Assembly: GCA_030685235.1 (NCBI GenBank)
Contig: MU839193.1
Span: 1 to 64,000 of the forward strand
Reading direction: 5' to 3'
From: Copromyces sp. CBS 386.78
Taxonomy: Eukaryota; Ascomycota; Sordariomycetes; Sordariales; Sordariaceae
DNA length: 64,000 bases
Part shown: positions 12,628-23,501 of the stretch, piece after piece
Layout: each line of letters begins with the position of its first letter
How positions within the stretch are numbered: position 1 is the first letter of the stretch
Translations under genes and position numbers: made by a program
Notes under the pieces: generated by a model
Database searches by the model: none
What the model saw: only the letters and a program-made list of their open reading frames with translations
What the model was told of the DNA's origin: nothing

Positions 12628-13370
12628 GGCTAGGGGGATGTGGTGATGAAATCCCCAGCGCAGCTTATCTTATCCCTATCACTATCTTATCACCTACCCT
12701 GCCATCAAGGTACCCAACTGATAAGAGCTTCCTCTCACTCAAGTACGCACAGACCACCTTGCAAACCTTCCCCTGTTTTCTGCGCTTACAGATGACGGAG
12801 GTATGGACAAAATAGTCTGGACACACTTACACCACAGCCTACCAACCAAGTGTCCGGTCCTTTTTTTTCACCCACCTCGATGACGTAACGTGGGAACGGA
12901 AGCTGCGCAAGCTGCTGCGTCGTAAAACAACCAAAGCCGGAACGTAACATCCGAACAGATCGACACAGCCACAATCTCTTCTCTTCCTTTCCGTGTCGCA
13001 GCAATTCCCTCCCAACCACCTCCATTGCTTCAGCTCGACTATTCTTTGCTCATCATTTCTTTGCTCAACCTTTTGCTCCGACCGAGTCTTCATTCCCTGC
13101 CAGTAAAAAACCAACCTCGGACCCTTAAATTCCAAAGCTTGTTTTCCGCCAAGTCTTTTATCAAGCCTGTCCTTCCTCGCTGCTTTTTTTTTTCGTTACT
13201 GCATCATCCGACCTCAAACTTCAACTTTCCAACTTGAGCTGAAAAAGTGTCAAACTCGCATCGCATCGCATTGTACACAACCAACCATACATATAACCAA
13301 CATAACCCATCGACAAGACCATCGAACAACTTCCAAAAACACACACACACAAAAAACAACAAAAGACAAA
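12628..13370 (+). promoter_or_regulatory. Long pyrimidine-rich leader of the Cys-rich tail gene
   Basis: About 740 bp upstream of the small Cys-rich protein. From about 12960 it is C/T-rich with A-rich stretches immediately before the ATG, including a CA run at 13340-13350. This resembles the long 5' leader of a strongly expressed fungal gene. No gene is supported here. Confidence 0.4.
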
Positions 13371-13721
13371 ATGACCTACACACAACAACCGCCCGCCAAC
13401 AGCGCCATGACGGTCGTCGAGCAGCCCAAGCCCGCCCACGTCTCGGTCGGCACGAAGCCAGGCGATATCGAGATGGCGCAGCCTGGTGTTGCCCCAGCGA
13501 TGGGTATGTTTCTCTCGTTGAATTCCCACATCCTTCCTCTTCATCCCAAAAGGAACCATATACTAACCTCACCACCATCCAAACAAACAGACCCCATGCG
13601 CCCCCACGATGACGCAACCATCGGCCTCCGCGGCGGTGATCGCGGCGGCATGTGTCCCGGCCGCTTCTGCTTCTGCATTCCGTGCCCGATACCGTGCGAT
13701 TGCTGCTTCATTCCTCTTTAA
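13371..13721 (+). CDS. Small protein with conserved Cys-rich C-terminal tail
   Basis: Two exons, 13371-13503 and 13591-13721, give 87 aa. The 87-bp intron has GTATGT, TACTAAC and CAG. The N-terminal half is polar (Pro/Gln/Lys). The tail begins GGDRGGMCPGRFC and then has closely spaced Cys-Pro and Cys-Cys pairs, ending FIPL. The dense Cys cluster next to Gly/Arg suggests membrane attachment by acylation or metal binding; both are inference. No signal peptide is visible. I recognise the tail as a type seen in many ascomycete hypothetical proteins but know no function. The intron length is a multiple of three with no in-frame stop, so its retention would also give an open product. Confidence 0.7.
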   Translation: MTYTQQPPANSAMTVVEQPKPAHVSVGTKPGDIEMAQPGVAPAMGMFLSLNSHILPLHPKRNHILTSPPSKQTDPMRPHDDATIGLRGGDRGGMCPGRFCFCIPCPIPCDCCFIPL

Positions 13722-15548
13722 TGAAGAAAAAGGAACCGAACCGATGAACAGACGCGCGACGACTGCTTCGGGTTTAAGCGGATGACCCATACGCAGATGA
13801 TGAGACATACGATTACGCTAAAAGAGATGGATGGGTTGTCTAATGATGATTGACGGATGGATGGATGAAGGATGATAACGATGATGATACCACTACACTT
13901 TTCTTGCTTGTTTGGTTGCTTTTTTTTTTTTTTCCTTAGGCGGGAGGATGACGGGTTGATGTTAAACGCGAACCGGGCACCGCTTGTGCAGATACGACAG
14001 ACACATCGGGACGTTTGGTTGTATGGTTCTCGTTTCCCTTTTCGGAGACCACAGTTGGGAGAGATGTACACGAACGAATGACTTTGCTTTCCCCGTTTGG
14101 AGAAGGAGTGGATGGACTTCGACAGCTCGCTTTGCGGCGAATGTGTTATGTTGTCCTTTCAGTTCTTTCGAGACAGACGCTGCTCAAGCTCGGTATTGAC
14201 AAGGGAAAGATAATGAACATCTACACGTTTGACTCTCATATATGGCCCTACTGCCCTGTGATGCTTCGCTTTGGATGCCCCCATCATCAATGTCAACTCC
14301 TATCTCCGCATACTGGTATGAAGGGCGGTTGATATAGTTGAGGTTATTCGTCTTGGTATCCCGTGCCTCCAAAGCATTCGTGTTCAATTTCACAGTCGAA
14401 GTGAATACTAGACGCGGTACCGTGACTTGTACTCTAGTGTTACCGAGTACGTTTTCAGGAGGAAACACGAAGACTGCCCGATACAACGACTCATCTTCTG
14501 GTATATTGGGATCCCAAATGCGTCCGAGTCTAACGGATTTGCCCGGTAGAATCCCGTAAATCGGGTTCTTAACGGATAAGATACTGTGAAGCATTCATGC
14601 TCGATACTCCTTGAATGGTTTGCTCTGTTTTGTTGCTGAGCACCTCGCCGTTCAGAAGGAACAAGGCTATTGTCGATATATGCTGATGCTGTGGCCTTGA
14701 CGCTGAAGTTCTAGAGGTTCCAGTCGAACCGGGAAGCGGCAGCAGTTACCCACGCAGCTTGAACTTCGTAGGTCCTGGTAATCTCTTCTGTGTCTTCGGG
14801 TTGGTGGTCAAGCGTCCTGATCGTATTCCGTTCATTCACGAATCCGAACGAGATGGACAAGGACAGGAGAGAGAGGAAAGGACGGAACTGGAGGGGGAAG
14901 TTTCTTTCCTATGGCGGGGTTGCCACATCGTTGCGAGACTTCTTCCTCATGGTCTGGTTATGCGGGCTTTCGATTTTAGGTGAAGGGGGACCAATCAGTA
15001 ACAATGCATTCAAGAGTGTGAGGGGGGAAACTGAATTCTCGATCCTACCTCGAACGAAAGAGAGCCTGTCCAACCAAACAAAGCCGTGGCAAACAACGTC
15101 GGTTAGGAGACGAGACAGGATGCTGATCATGGCGAAAGGTTTCGATGGGGTTTGAAGGTGTCAAGCTGAGAGTCCGGAGAAAGATTGAGGAGCAGGATTG
15201 AAGAACATGGTTGAGGAACAGAATTGAGGAACTGGATTGAAGATGACAGTCGAGGATGAGAGATAAGAAACTGGGATGCTATCACACTCTCGTGATATTT
15301 TGGTGAATTAACGATAACGCACTAGCTAATATCCCCGACAAGGGAGAAGTCGCGATCTTCCCGTTCTAGGCTTCCGCATCCTGTCCATGCTCTGCGTCCC
15401 TTTGCATTCCGGCTTATCACACTTCGGTCGGCTTCCCACCAAGTGTTCGTTTTCTTCCAACATACATTCACTTACAACCTCCACATTCCCTCACCTCTGT
15501 TCGTTGACCATGAACCACCAAGACATTTGCTACTACCACCTCGCACAC
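13722..15548. other. Intergenic region, 1.8 kb
   Basis: No supported gene. It holds the 3' region of the Cys-rich tail gene (with a T run at 13920-13933), a long stretch of mixed sequence with incidental open frames, a degenerate minisatellite (15180-15265), and the 3' side of the minus-strand gene that ends at 15549. Confidence 0.4.
15180..15265. repeat. Degenerate 13-14-bp minisatellite
   Basis: About six imperfect tandem units of the form ATTGAGGAACAGG, varying to ATTGAAGAACATGG and TTGAGGAACTGG. Read directly from the sequence. Confidence 0.6.
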
Positions 15549-16714
15549 CTAAATATACCTAAACATATTCTCCCTAACCCCCCTCTTCATGGCCACCGGC
15601 TTCCCATCCTCATACTCCACCCCCGCCGCCCCTCCTTCGCCCGCCATATCCTCCATGCGCATCCTCAACTCCTCATCAATCTGCGCCTGCGTCTTCCTTT
15701 TTGGCTTCTGCTGCTCCGCAAACGCTCCAGGTCCCGTCCTTGCACCACTCAATCCCGTTGACGCCGTGATATTCGGGGAGGTTGAGTGAGAGGTGGATGA
15801 TGTTGAAGGCGTAGATTTGGATGTTGAACCGGTGAAAGTGGAAGTGTTGAAGGTTGAAGTTGTTGATGTTGTAGAAAACGGGTTAACAGCCGTAGGAGCA
15901 GGACGCGGTTGCGTCTCCAACGTGAAGCTGGGGATGGAAGCGCCGCCCACGGACAGGTTAGGCAGTGATCCCTCGCGGATATCAGCGGTGGAAAACCCGC
16001 CGGCTGTGGCCATGGGTTGTTGTCCCAGTCCAGTATCCTTCCCGCTTGTGCTTCTTCCTCTTCCACTTCCACTGGTGGTTCTGCCGGTGCTCCCCCGTGA
16101 TCTCTTCGCTTTGCTGGAAACACCCGGAAACTCGCTAGTATGAGCCGTATCCCTCCCCGTCATCCGAGCACTAACCGCCTCCCTACCACTCATCCCCTCA
16201 CTCGCCATTTCACTCCCCGCCCGCCCGGCTTCCCACCCATCACTGGCGTCCGCTTCGGCCCTAATCCCTTCCCACTCCTCTGGATGTGCCACTGCCTTGG
16301 CGCTCTTGGCGCCCTTGGAAGCGATACGTTCAGCGTGGATACCCTCCCATTCTTCGGGGTGTTCCATGGTTTGTTGGACCGTTTGTTTAAGGGAGGGGAG
16401 GATTGTGTGGCGGGTCTATTACGAAGCGGAACAGGATATTAATTGCTGCTGCTGCTCAAAGCACATAATCAGTCGTGGTGAGGAAGGCTTACCGAGGTGG
16501 ATGATAACGGCTCATCCCCCTTGTCAGACGTCGGCATTCCACGGGATTGCGATTTTTGACCGACGGAAATGAACCCCTTTCCAGCGGACTGCTTGGACTT
16601 GCGTGTGCCGCCTGTCTCGAGGTCTGTGACTATTCCCCTCCGAGAGATGATGGAGATCCGGAGGGGAGCGGTGGAGGGTATGGTACGAGGTAGGCGGGTG
16701 AGGAGGCGTGACAT
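15549..16714 (-). CDS. Putative mitochondrial protein, unknown function
   Basis: Two exons on the minus strand, 16714-16493 and 16415-15549, give 362 aa. The intron (76 bp) starts GTAAGC and ends TAG, and the frame closes exactly. The N-terminus MSRLLTRLPRTIP with several Arg and no acidic residue up to RRGIV looks like a mitochondrial presequence. Next come two HPEEWEGI repeats about 26 residues apart. The middle (about residues 160-310) is Ser/Thr-rich and probably disordered. The C-terminus is conserved-looking: a charged helix (QAQIDEELRMRMEDM) and a closing RGVRENMFRYI. I recognise the layout as a conserved fungal hypothetical protein but assign no function. Confidence 0.65.
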
Positions 16715-17353
16715 TTTGAGTGTGATTTGTGTTATTTGTTGAGTGAAGGTAGTGCTGAATATAGTCGTGGTATGTTGGGTGATAATGGAGGTGTGTGAGA
16801 TGCAGAACGTCTTGGCGCCTTGGGAATAATATTCGGTGACGCTCAATGGAAATACATGGAGTTGTGACGAGATGGTGATATCATATCCCGATAGGGGAAT
16901 GATCTGCGCTAAGCTTGCACCATCCGCCACTCGATAAGCTGCGATAAGAACTAGGGTCCACAAATTGCTCTTTTCATCCCAACTTGAGCACCTTGACGGC
17001 CAATTGAGCTGGGGGACGATTCGGACTTGTTGTCCACCAATTGTTATGCAATTCATAAGATACGCACAAGCATTGAGGGCATATTCAAAGGAAGGTATGG
17101 ACAACAAAGATTTAACAATGTGATGTAAGAATTATTAACTAGTCACTACCAAGACAGTCGGGATTACCTAGGTGTACCATCACGCCAGCCAAACACCAAC
17201 ACCAAACTCAAAAGAAACACCTTCCATCCCGTCCATCCAAAACCACCATCATTATGTACATCACCTTGTCGTCATTCATTCATAATACAATTACATGGCA
17301 GCCATGAAAGCAGCCAGGGTATAAAACACAAAGAAACTCGCAAATGCAAACCC
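16715..17353. other. Intergenic region
   Basis: About 640 bp holding the promoter of the minus-strand mitochondrial-type gene and the 3' region of the Rds1-like gene. No supported gene or repeat. Confidence 0.35.
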
Positions 17354-18760
17354 TTAACCAGACTGGTACATGCCGACAGCATAAACGTGGGGGTTCAGCT
17401 GAGTCAAGTTGTAAGGAGTGACATAAAGATCCTCATCCGTCAAGACAAGGAAGATAGTGCCGTTGATAGCCGGGTTGCCATCAAAAGTGCTGACATCGGG
17501 CTGGATCGTGTACGCCCTGTTGCCCTTGATGTCCTCAAGATGAGAGTACGTGACATTGAGCTGCGAGACCCAAGCGGCGAACTTGGGAGCCCCGGCCTTA
17601 GTGTCGGTAACGTAGCTGTTGTTGGGGCCGATGGGCTTGCCGGGCTCGTCCCACTCGAGGAACACCTGACGGCCGGGGTACGAGAGAGGCATGGAGCGGT
17701 TGCGCGTGATGCCGGGAGCGCACGAGATGCCGGTAGAGTTGGCCTTGGTGCAGTCGTCCTTCTCCTCAATGTCCCTGTACGAAGCAGTGTTGGTGTAGCC
17801 GCCGCCCGTGGTCTCGTTCCAGACGTTGGAGCCGTTGATGCGGAACGGGTTGGGCTGGTTCAGGATGTATAGAGCAGGATAGTTCTGCCAGACCAGACGC
17901 GTATTGTTCTCGGGGCAGGAAGAGATGTAGGGAGCGAGAAGAGTCCAGGCCCAGGACTGAGGAATGCCCACCTGGAACCACTCGGGAGTGGGGAAGAGAC
18001 CCTCGAACTGGCGGAAGATCATCTGCTGACGAGCCTCCGTGGTGATGGACTGCAGCAGCATCTGACCGACGTCGTGCGCGTTGAGGTGGTTGAGGAAGCC
18101 GTACACACCCGCCTCACCGTAGCGAGTGAGCTTCTGGCAAAAGTCAATGAACTCGTGCACGTTCATAGCAGGGTAGTTGTAGGTGCACTGGTTGGGAGCA
18201 GAGGGGCCAAGCATGTTGCTGAGGAGAGTGGCGTGGCCGACCTCCTGGTTGGCCATGTACTCGATCAAGTGACGGTCCTCAGCAGTGAGGCCAGCCTCCT
18301 CGAAATCCTCAACCGAGAAGCGGTCGAGACCCCAGTGGAAGAGGTCGAGCTCAATCCATTCCTGGTAAAGAGCCAGGGCAATGGACTGGTAGTCGAAGTC
18401 GGAAAGCATCCTGTAGACGGGAGCAGAGCCGTTGGTGCCGACACCGCCAGCGGGGGTGTAAGGGGCAGGCTGAGGAGCGTGAAGCTGGCCGTCGCTGGGG
18501 TACTTGAAGGCGTCGGGCCCAGGGGGAAGGGCCGGGATCGAAGGAGCCAGGACCGAAGTCGACAAGGCGCCCGTGGTCGTGGGTGGGGGTCCGGTGTAAG
18601 GACCGTGGGATGTTACATTGGTAACGGGCTCGACCGGGGCCGTGATCTTGGGGACCGAAAAGGTAGTGGTGGGCGCGGAGTAGACGGGAGCGGGAGCGGC
18701 GAGCGCACTAGCAGCGAGGCCGAGGAGGCCAACGACTGCCGAGAGTTTGAACCCGGCCAT
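17354..18760 (-). CDS. Secreted Rds1-type ferritin-like stress protein
   Basis: Single-exon 468-aa protein. The ATG at 18760 is chosen because it begins a clear signal peptide (MAGFKLSAVVGLLGLAASA, cleavage near residue 21); the open frame extends farther upstream without coding character. A Pro/Thr-rich linker (22-105) precedes a ferritin-like four-helix region: EWIELDLFHWG (134-144) and NQEVGHATLL (171-180) supply the spaced Glu and His residues expected for the fold. The family is fungal Rds1/ferritin-like secreted proteins; the fission yeast namesake responds to stress and nutrient state. Many N-glycosylation sequons lie in the second half. Metal binding and enzymatic activity are not established for this protein. 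Confidence 0.82.
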   Translation of the reverse strand: MAGFKLSAVVGLLGLAASALAAPAPVYSAPTTTFSVPKITAPVEPVTNVTSHGPYTGPPPTTTGALSTSVLAPSIPALPPGPDAFKYPSDGQLHAPQPAPYTPAGGVGTNGSAPVYRMLSDFDYQSIALALYQEWIELDLFHWGLDRFSVEDFEEAGLTAEDRHLIEYMANQEVGHATLLSNMLGPSAPNQCTYNYPAMNVHEFIDFCQKLTRYGEAGVYGFLNHLNAHDVGQMLLQSITTEARQQMIFRQFEGLFPTPEWFQVGIPQSWAWTLLAPYISSCPENNTRLVWQNYPALYILNQPNPFRINGSNVWNETTGGGYTNTASYRDIEEKDDCTKANSTGISCAPGITRNRSMPLSYPGRQVFLEWDEPGKPIGPNNSYVTDTKAGAPKFAAWVSQLNVTYSHLEDIKGNRAYTIQPDVSTFDGNPAINGTIFLVLTDEDLYVTPYNLTQLNPHVYAVGMYQSG

Positions 18761-20426
18761 TGTAACTGGTGTGATGTGGTTGACGAGTGTCGAACGGGAG
18801 CGAACACTAAGAATGCTCGATGTTGAATGCTGGGCGACTTGATTTGGAAGAACGAAATTTGGGTTGAACCGGACGGAGGTTCCGCAAGTTATATGTTCTG
18901 TATCACAGCCAAGCAAAAAGCTTCCCGGAGGGTTTGCACCGTCGTCACCAAGGGTCCTGCCGTGGCAAAAGCTGGTACCTGACCAAGGGCATCGGGTGTG
19001 CCTGCGAGGTTGAGCTGCTGTACCTTCATCATCGATTTTCTTTTATGTCCAGCGCTCCTGCCAGCCACTCAGTGTAAGTCCAGCCAACCAGGGTGTGTGT
19101 CCGGCTGTCGTGCCCGCCCAGCGAGTTTTCCCCGAAGAGTGTCTCTGTTGACTTTTTGTCTTTCCCTGTGAGAGGTTACGCATGCTTGAAGATCTGCAAC
19201 CGCGGACCCGACAGCTCCAGGAGGTCCACGAGGCAGGTGTGCAAAATGGCAAGCAAGACTTACTGATATCACTGCGTCATGGACGGTCATGGAGATGGCC
19301 AGGCCAAATTCTCGATTGGTAGTAGCGGGCGTTTTGTTTTGTTCTCAGCTCATGCCCGATGAATGGACTTGTTCAACATGTCTGTAACCTGGAAACGGAC
19401 GTTGCACCGGCAACCTCCCTCTGGACGATATGATTCCCCTTTTTTTCCCTGAAAGAGGGAAAACAGCCGAACCATCTTCTTCATCAAGTGGTCCGATGTG
19501 AGTCGCAACTTAGTTTACGTCGCAAGCTTGACACGGATCGGGAAAAAAAAAAAAAAAGGTAGGTACTATCAAGCTGTGTGTACCTGCAATGGTGTCCAAC
19601 GGGAGGAAGCTTTGACCCGGTTGATGGGGGTGTCGTTGAACATTGGATTAGGGAAAGGGAGGCTCTTCATAGTGGATGGACGGGATGGGCAGGGGCCACG
19701 CAAGCTCGAGTCTCTTGATTGGACGCCATCCAAGTTTTGGTGTTATTGGGGAAGCTGGGATGGTGATCGGTGGGAAGATGGGAAAGGTGGAGATCGGTAC
19801 CGGAGAGAAAGCTCAAAGGGTTTGGTGAAGAGAGAAACAAAACAAACAAAGTCATGACGACATGATGATGTGCCGCTTGTACCTGCTTCCAAGGGGGTTG
19901 CGGTGGTGCAATTGGGGCTCTCCGGTGCCGCCCCAAGCGACTGCCGACTGCCAAGCCATTTTGTTTCGACGGAAAGAGAAACAAAACAATGACCATTTCG
20001 AGAAACAGCCATGAACCGTAGATGCTCTTTACCGTGACATGGACGCAAGACAAGCCTGAGATTCATGGTAACCTCCAACGATCAGCATTATCCTTGGCAG
20101 CTGCTTGGGTTGGTTAATTGAGAGGATGGTCCACACTATGTGTATACCGGAACATGGGATCTTAGCATAATCTAATACCCTTGGGGCCCAAAACTCGCTC
20201 ATTGCTGATAGTGTTCGTTAAGCATACTGTGTAAGAGAACCGGAAGGCGTGGGACTTTGCAGATGAGTGACTCATTGAACACCACCTTTGAGAACTCAAT
20301 TCCCAGAGAGACCGGTAACAAAACTCTCAGGGAAGCTTGGACCCGCCATGTCTTGGACGCGCCCGTCCTTACCATACCTAGCATGGCCACGAAGCAAACG
20401 TCGAGCGGCATGACAGACCCTCCCTT
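18761..20426. other. Intergenic region upstream of the Rds1-like gene
   Basis: About 1.67 kb between two minus-strand genes. It should contain the Rds1-like promoter, near 18761-19300, and the 3' region of the FAR1-type gene. A poly-A run lies at 19544-19557. Open frames here lack coding features. Confidence 0.4.
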
Positions 20427-22489
20427 TTACCGGTTCGGATCCGCGCCCTTCTCGATAAACAAAACAACCGCATCCTCCATCCCTTTCGACACCGCCGCAT
20501 GCAGCGGACTCGTCCCCTTGGAATCCAACTTGGTCACGTCCGCGCCCTTATTAACCAACAGCGTCACCGTATCCATCCTTTCGCCCTCAATTGCGCAATG
20601 TAGCGGCGTCCGTCCCGTGCTATCATGCGCATTGATATCGCCTCCCTTATTAATCAAAATCTCCAAGATTTTATTCTGCCCCTTCATCGCCGCCATGTGC
20701 AACGGCCCCGACGGCGGTCCCAGTGGGAACACAGGGTTACCCACCACCCCGCCGCCTCCAACCTGGTGAAACTTGGGCGGCGGCACCGGCGGAATCACCT
20801 TGGGTTTCTTCATCCTGGCATACCGTTCCGACTGCGTCTCCAGCGCGCGGCCACCGGACTGCAACCTTCGATACCTCCGATAGCTGGCAATGGCATCCAT
20901 GTTGTTCGGATCCAAATCGTGGTTGTGCTCCTCGCATCGCACTTCGATAAACCACTTGCTCGCGTGCCGCTTCTTGCACACCAGCTTCATCTTGGCCGGA
21001 CACCCGATCTTGTGCGTGGGGCGCTTGCGGATGCCTGTGCCGCTGTTCTTGCACGTGCCACCGCGGTCGCACATCAGGTCGACCCGCACTACTTCGGACC
21101 CCTTGGCGTACTTGCCGCCTGGGTTTTTGGCTTTGGCGCACCCGGATTGGACGAGCATGTAGCCCTGGCTGATGGCGTACTCCATCACGGAACTCATGGC
21201 TTGCTCGCGCGTGTCGTAGGGTCCCAGCATCAGGTTGGGACGGACAGACGGTAGACGGAGCGGGGTGATGGGTTGTACCAGAGGAGCTATGTAGCCAGCT
21301 GAGCCAGGGAGGTTTCCGTTCGCGTCCGGAATTTGGTTCTGGCCGTCCGCAGTGTTGGCGGTTCCGTCGCTGCCGCCGTTGGGCTGGGGCGTGTCGTTGT
21401 TCGCGCTGACATCGTTCATGGTCTGGTCCTCTTGGTCTTCGTCCTCCTCTTCCTGTTCCTCCTCCTCCTCCTCGTCCTCCTCGTCAAGCATTGTCTCGTC
21501 TGGGGTGCCATTGGCGGCCACCTGCTCTTGATGCTGTTGCTGCTGCTGGTGTTGAACTTGGAAGACCGCCAGCGGGTTATGGGCGTAGAATTTATGTTGC
21601 TGTTGCTCTTGCTGCAGTTGGTGGAATTCCTGGAGAGTCAGTCCCTTGCTACGTTGAGGCCTTGTCTTAGCCTCTTGTTCAGCCCGCTGCTGTTCCCGTT
21701 CCTGTGCCTTCTTCTCCAGCCATGCCTGTTGCTCGGGTGTCAAGTTCTTCTGCGGTGGGTTGAACTGGGCTGCCCCTAGACCCGAGTTCAGCTGTTGTTG
21801 GGAGGGTTGTGGTTGTTCTTGTTGTTGTTGCTGCTGCTGCTGTTGCTGCTGCTGGGCTTGTGCTTGGTACTGTTGCTGCTGCCCGTCGGTCTCGGGAGAC
21901 TTGGCATTCTGAAGCCATTGGTGTTGGTTTGGATAGTTTGCCTGGGCACCCCAGTACGCATTGCCGGACAGCTGCTGATCACGCAGGATCTCTTGGGGAG
22001 TTCGAGGTTTCTGGGTAGGCAGGATCTGGTGGTATAGGGGAGCCGAGGTTTGGAGAGCCAACTGTTGCAACTGTGACTGGGTGTGAGGTGCGAAGAGGTT
22101 TGGTAGCTGTTGCTGCTGGGGTTGATGTTGATGATGTTGTTGTTGTTGTTGCGCTTGTTGCTGTGGTTGTTGTGATTGTTGTTGTTGTGGTTGCTGCTGC
22201 TGTTGCTGCTGAGCAGACCGCTGGGGTGGGATCGGAGGAGGGTGGATGGGGGTCTCGACGCGGTTTTGGCGCTGGGGGGTCCGGCTGGCGTTTTGCTGTT
22301 GTTGACTTTGGTGTTGATTTGGCTGTTGCTGTTGCTGTTGCTGTTGCTGTAGATGCTGATCCTATTCACAGGCAGAGAGGGTGGTCAGCATGGGGGAGTC
22401 TCTTCTTCTCCAAGTCAGAAGACTTCATATTTCCATACCGTGACCTGGAACTGCTGGGCCAGGAAGCTATTGCCGGAGTTGCCAGACAT
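20427..22489 (-). CDS. FAR1-like zinc finger / ankyrin protein with poly-Gln tracts
   Basis: Two exons, 22489-22439 (17 codons, MSGNSGNSFLAQ...) and 22361-20427, give 661 aa; the 76-bp intron starts GTATGG and ends TAG, phase 0. The first 300 residues are Gln-rich, mostly CAG/CAA runs, typical of fungal transcription regulators. An acidic block (about residues 305-330) follows. Residues about 399-504 resemble a FAR1-type DNA-binding domain: YDTREQAMSSV, spaced Cys in CDRGGTC and GCPAK, and closing EEHNHDLDP. About 569-661 holds three ankyrin units (GPLHMAAMKG, GRTPLHCAIEG, GTSPLHAAVSKG). It is probably a nuclear transcription factor or chromatin adaptor. It is divergent from the kinase gene, with a shared 1-kb promoter. 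Confidence 0.8.
21790..22360 (-). repeat. CAG/CAA trinucleotide tracts encoding poly-Gln
   Basis: Several mixed CAG/CAA runs within the FAR1-type gene, clearest at 21817-21860, 22120-22212 and 22319-22352 on the minus strand. They encode Gln tracts and are likely length-variable. Confidence 0.75.
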
Positions 22490-23501
22490 GGTGGTGGTGG
22501 TGGCGACGGGACCGAGTTGTGGGTTGGTATCTGGCGATAGATGGCAGAGGCACGGTAAAAGCACAGGCAGGAGAAAGGCGGGAGACCGCGGACGATATCC
22601 GGAGAGTCAGATTTGTTTGTGACTAGGGGCCCAGCCACGTCGCCCGCTGAATCCGGCCAATCGTATGCAGAGGCGTGCAGCTCGTGGTGGGGCATGTGGC
22701 TTGTCCAACCATATGCACGGACCTCTTTGCACTCGTCCGCATATTTGCCTATCGACCAAGCCTCCTAAACCACAGGCGCCATCGCTTCAGCGGCCACAGC
22801 GCCTCAAGATGGAACTAGGTGCCGCTTGCTTCACCCTCTTCCCTCTCTTTTCAAACTTGTTCAATTTGACAACAACAATTGCGCACTCGGATTACAAAAT
22901 CTCCAGCTCTCCCAAGACCAACACAAATGATGCTGTCTAGCCCGTCGGGCGGGATTCCCACGATATTCAGCATGGTGCCGCTTCAGCACACAGTCGACGA
23001 CGATGAACAGCGTGACGACTACCCACTCTTCGACCAACATAAAGCGTCTTACCAGGCCGCTTTAGGAGACTCGAAGATTTCGAAGCCAAAATCTGGTTCT
23101 TGTCTCAACGGTAAAGGCACAAGTGTGCATTTGCTTCAACAACGGACCAGACCTTTGTCTCCTTTGTCGTATCTGTTCTGCCCCAGTCCGTTTCCTGATG
23201 GCGCTCTGGATGAGACTCCATTGTCTCCAAAGTTGAGGTTTTCCGGATGCGGCCCATCATCTCCCGAATGCTTCTTCCCCAAGACGCCTTTGTGTCAATT
23301 TCAACGATGTTGTTGAGCTGTCGGGCTGCCCTCAATCTACGTTCATTTCCTATCGTCAACCATCCCTTTGCTGTTGCATGTCGAACCCTCAAATCTGGAC
23401 TAAATCTTCTTGCTTTTTTCGTTTGCCTTGCTCAAAGTATTGGCAGGACAAGCAGCCAACGCCCGACTTATTGCCTTCAGCAATTGCCCCTTGTATTTAT
23501 A
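22490..23501. promoter_or_regulatory. Shared divergent promoter region
   Basis: About 1 kb between the FAR1-type gene (minus) and the kinase gene (plus). Open frames here, such as one at 22931-23316, show no domain and no supporting splice structure; I treat the region as promoter and leaders. Confidence 0.45.

Noticed and set aside
22931..23316. Open frame in the kinase/FAR1 divergent promoter
   Set aside because: No conserved motif and it leads only into frames without coding features; the kinase start MPPKKRAAKD at 23502 is self-sufficient.
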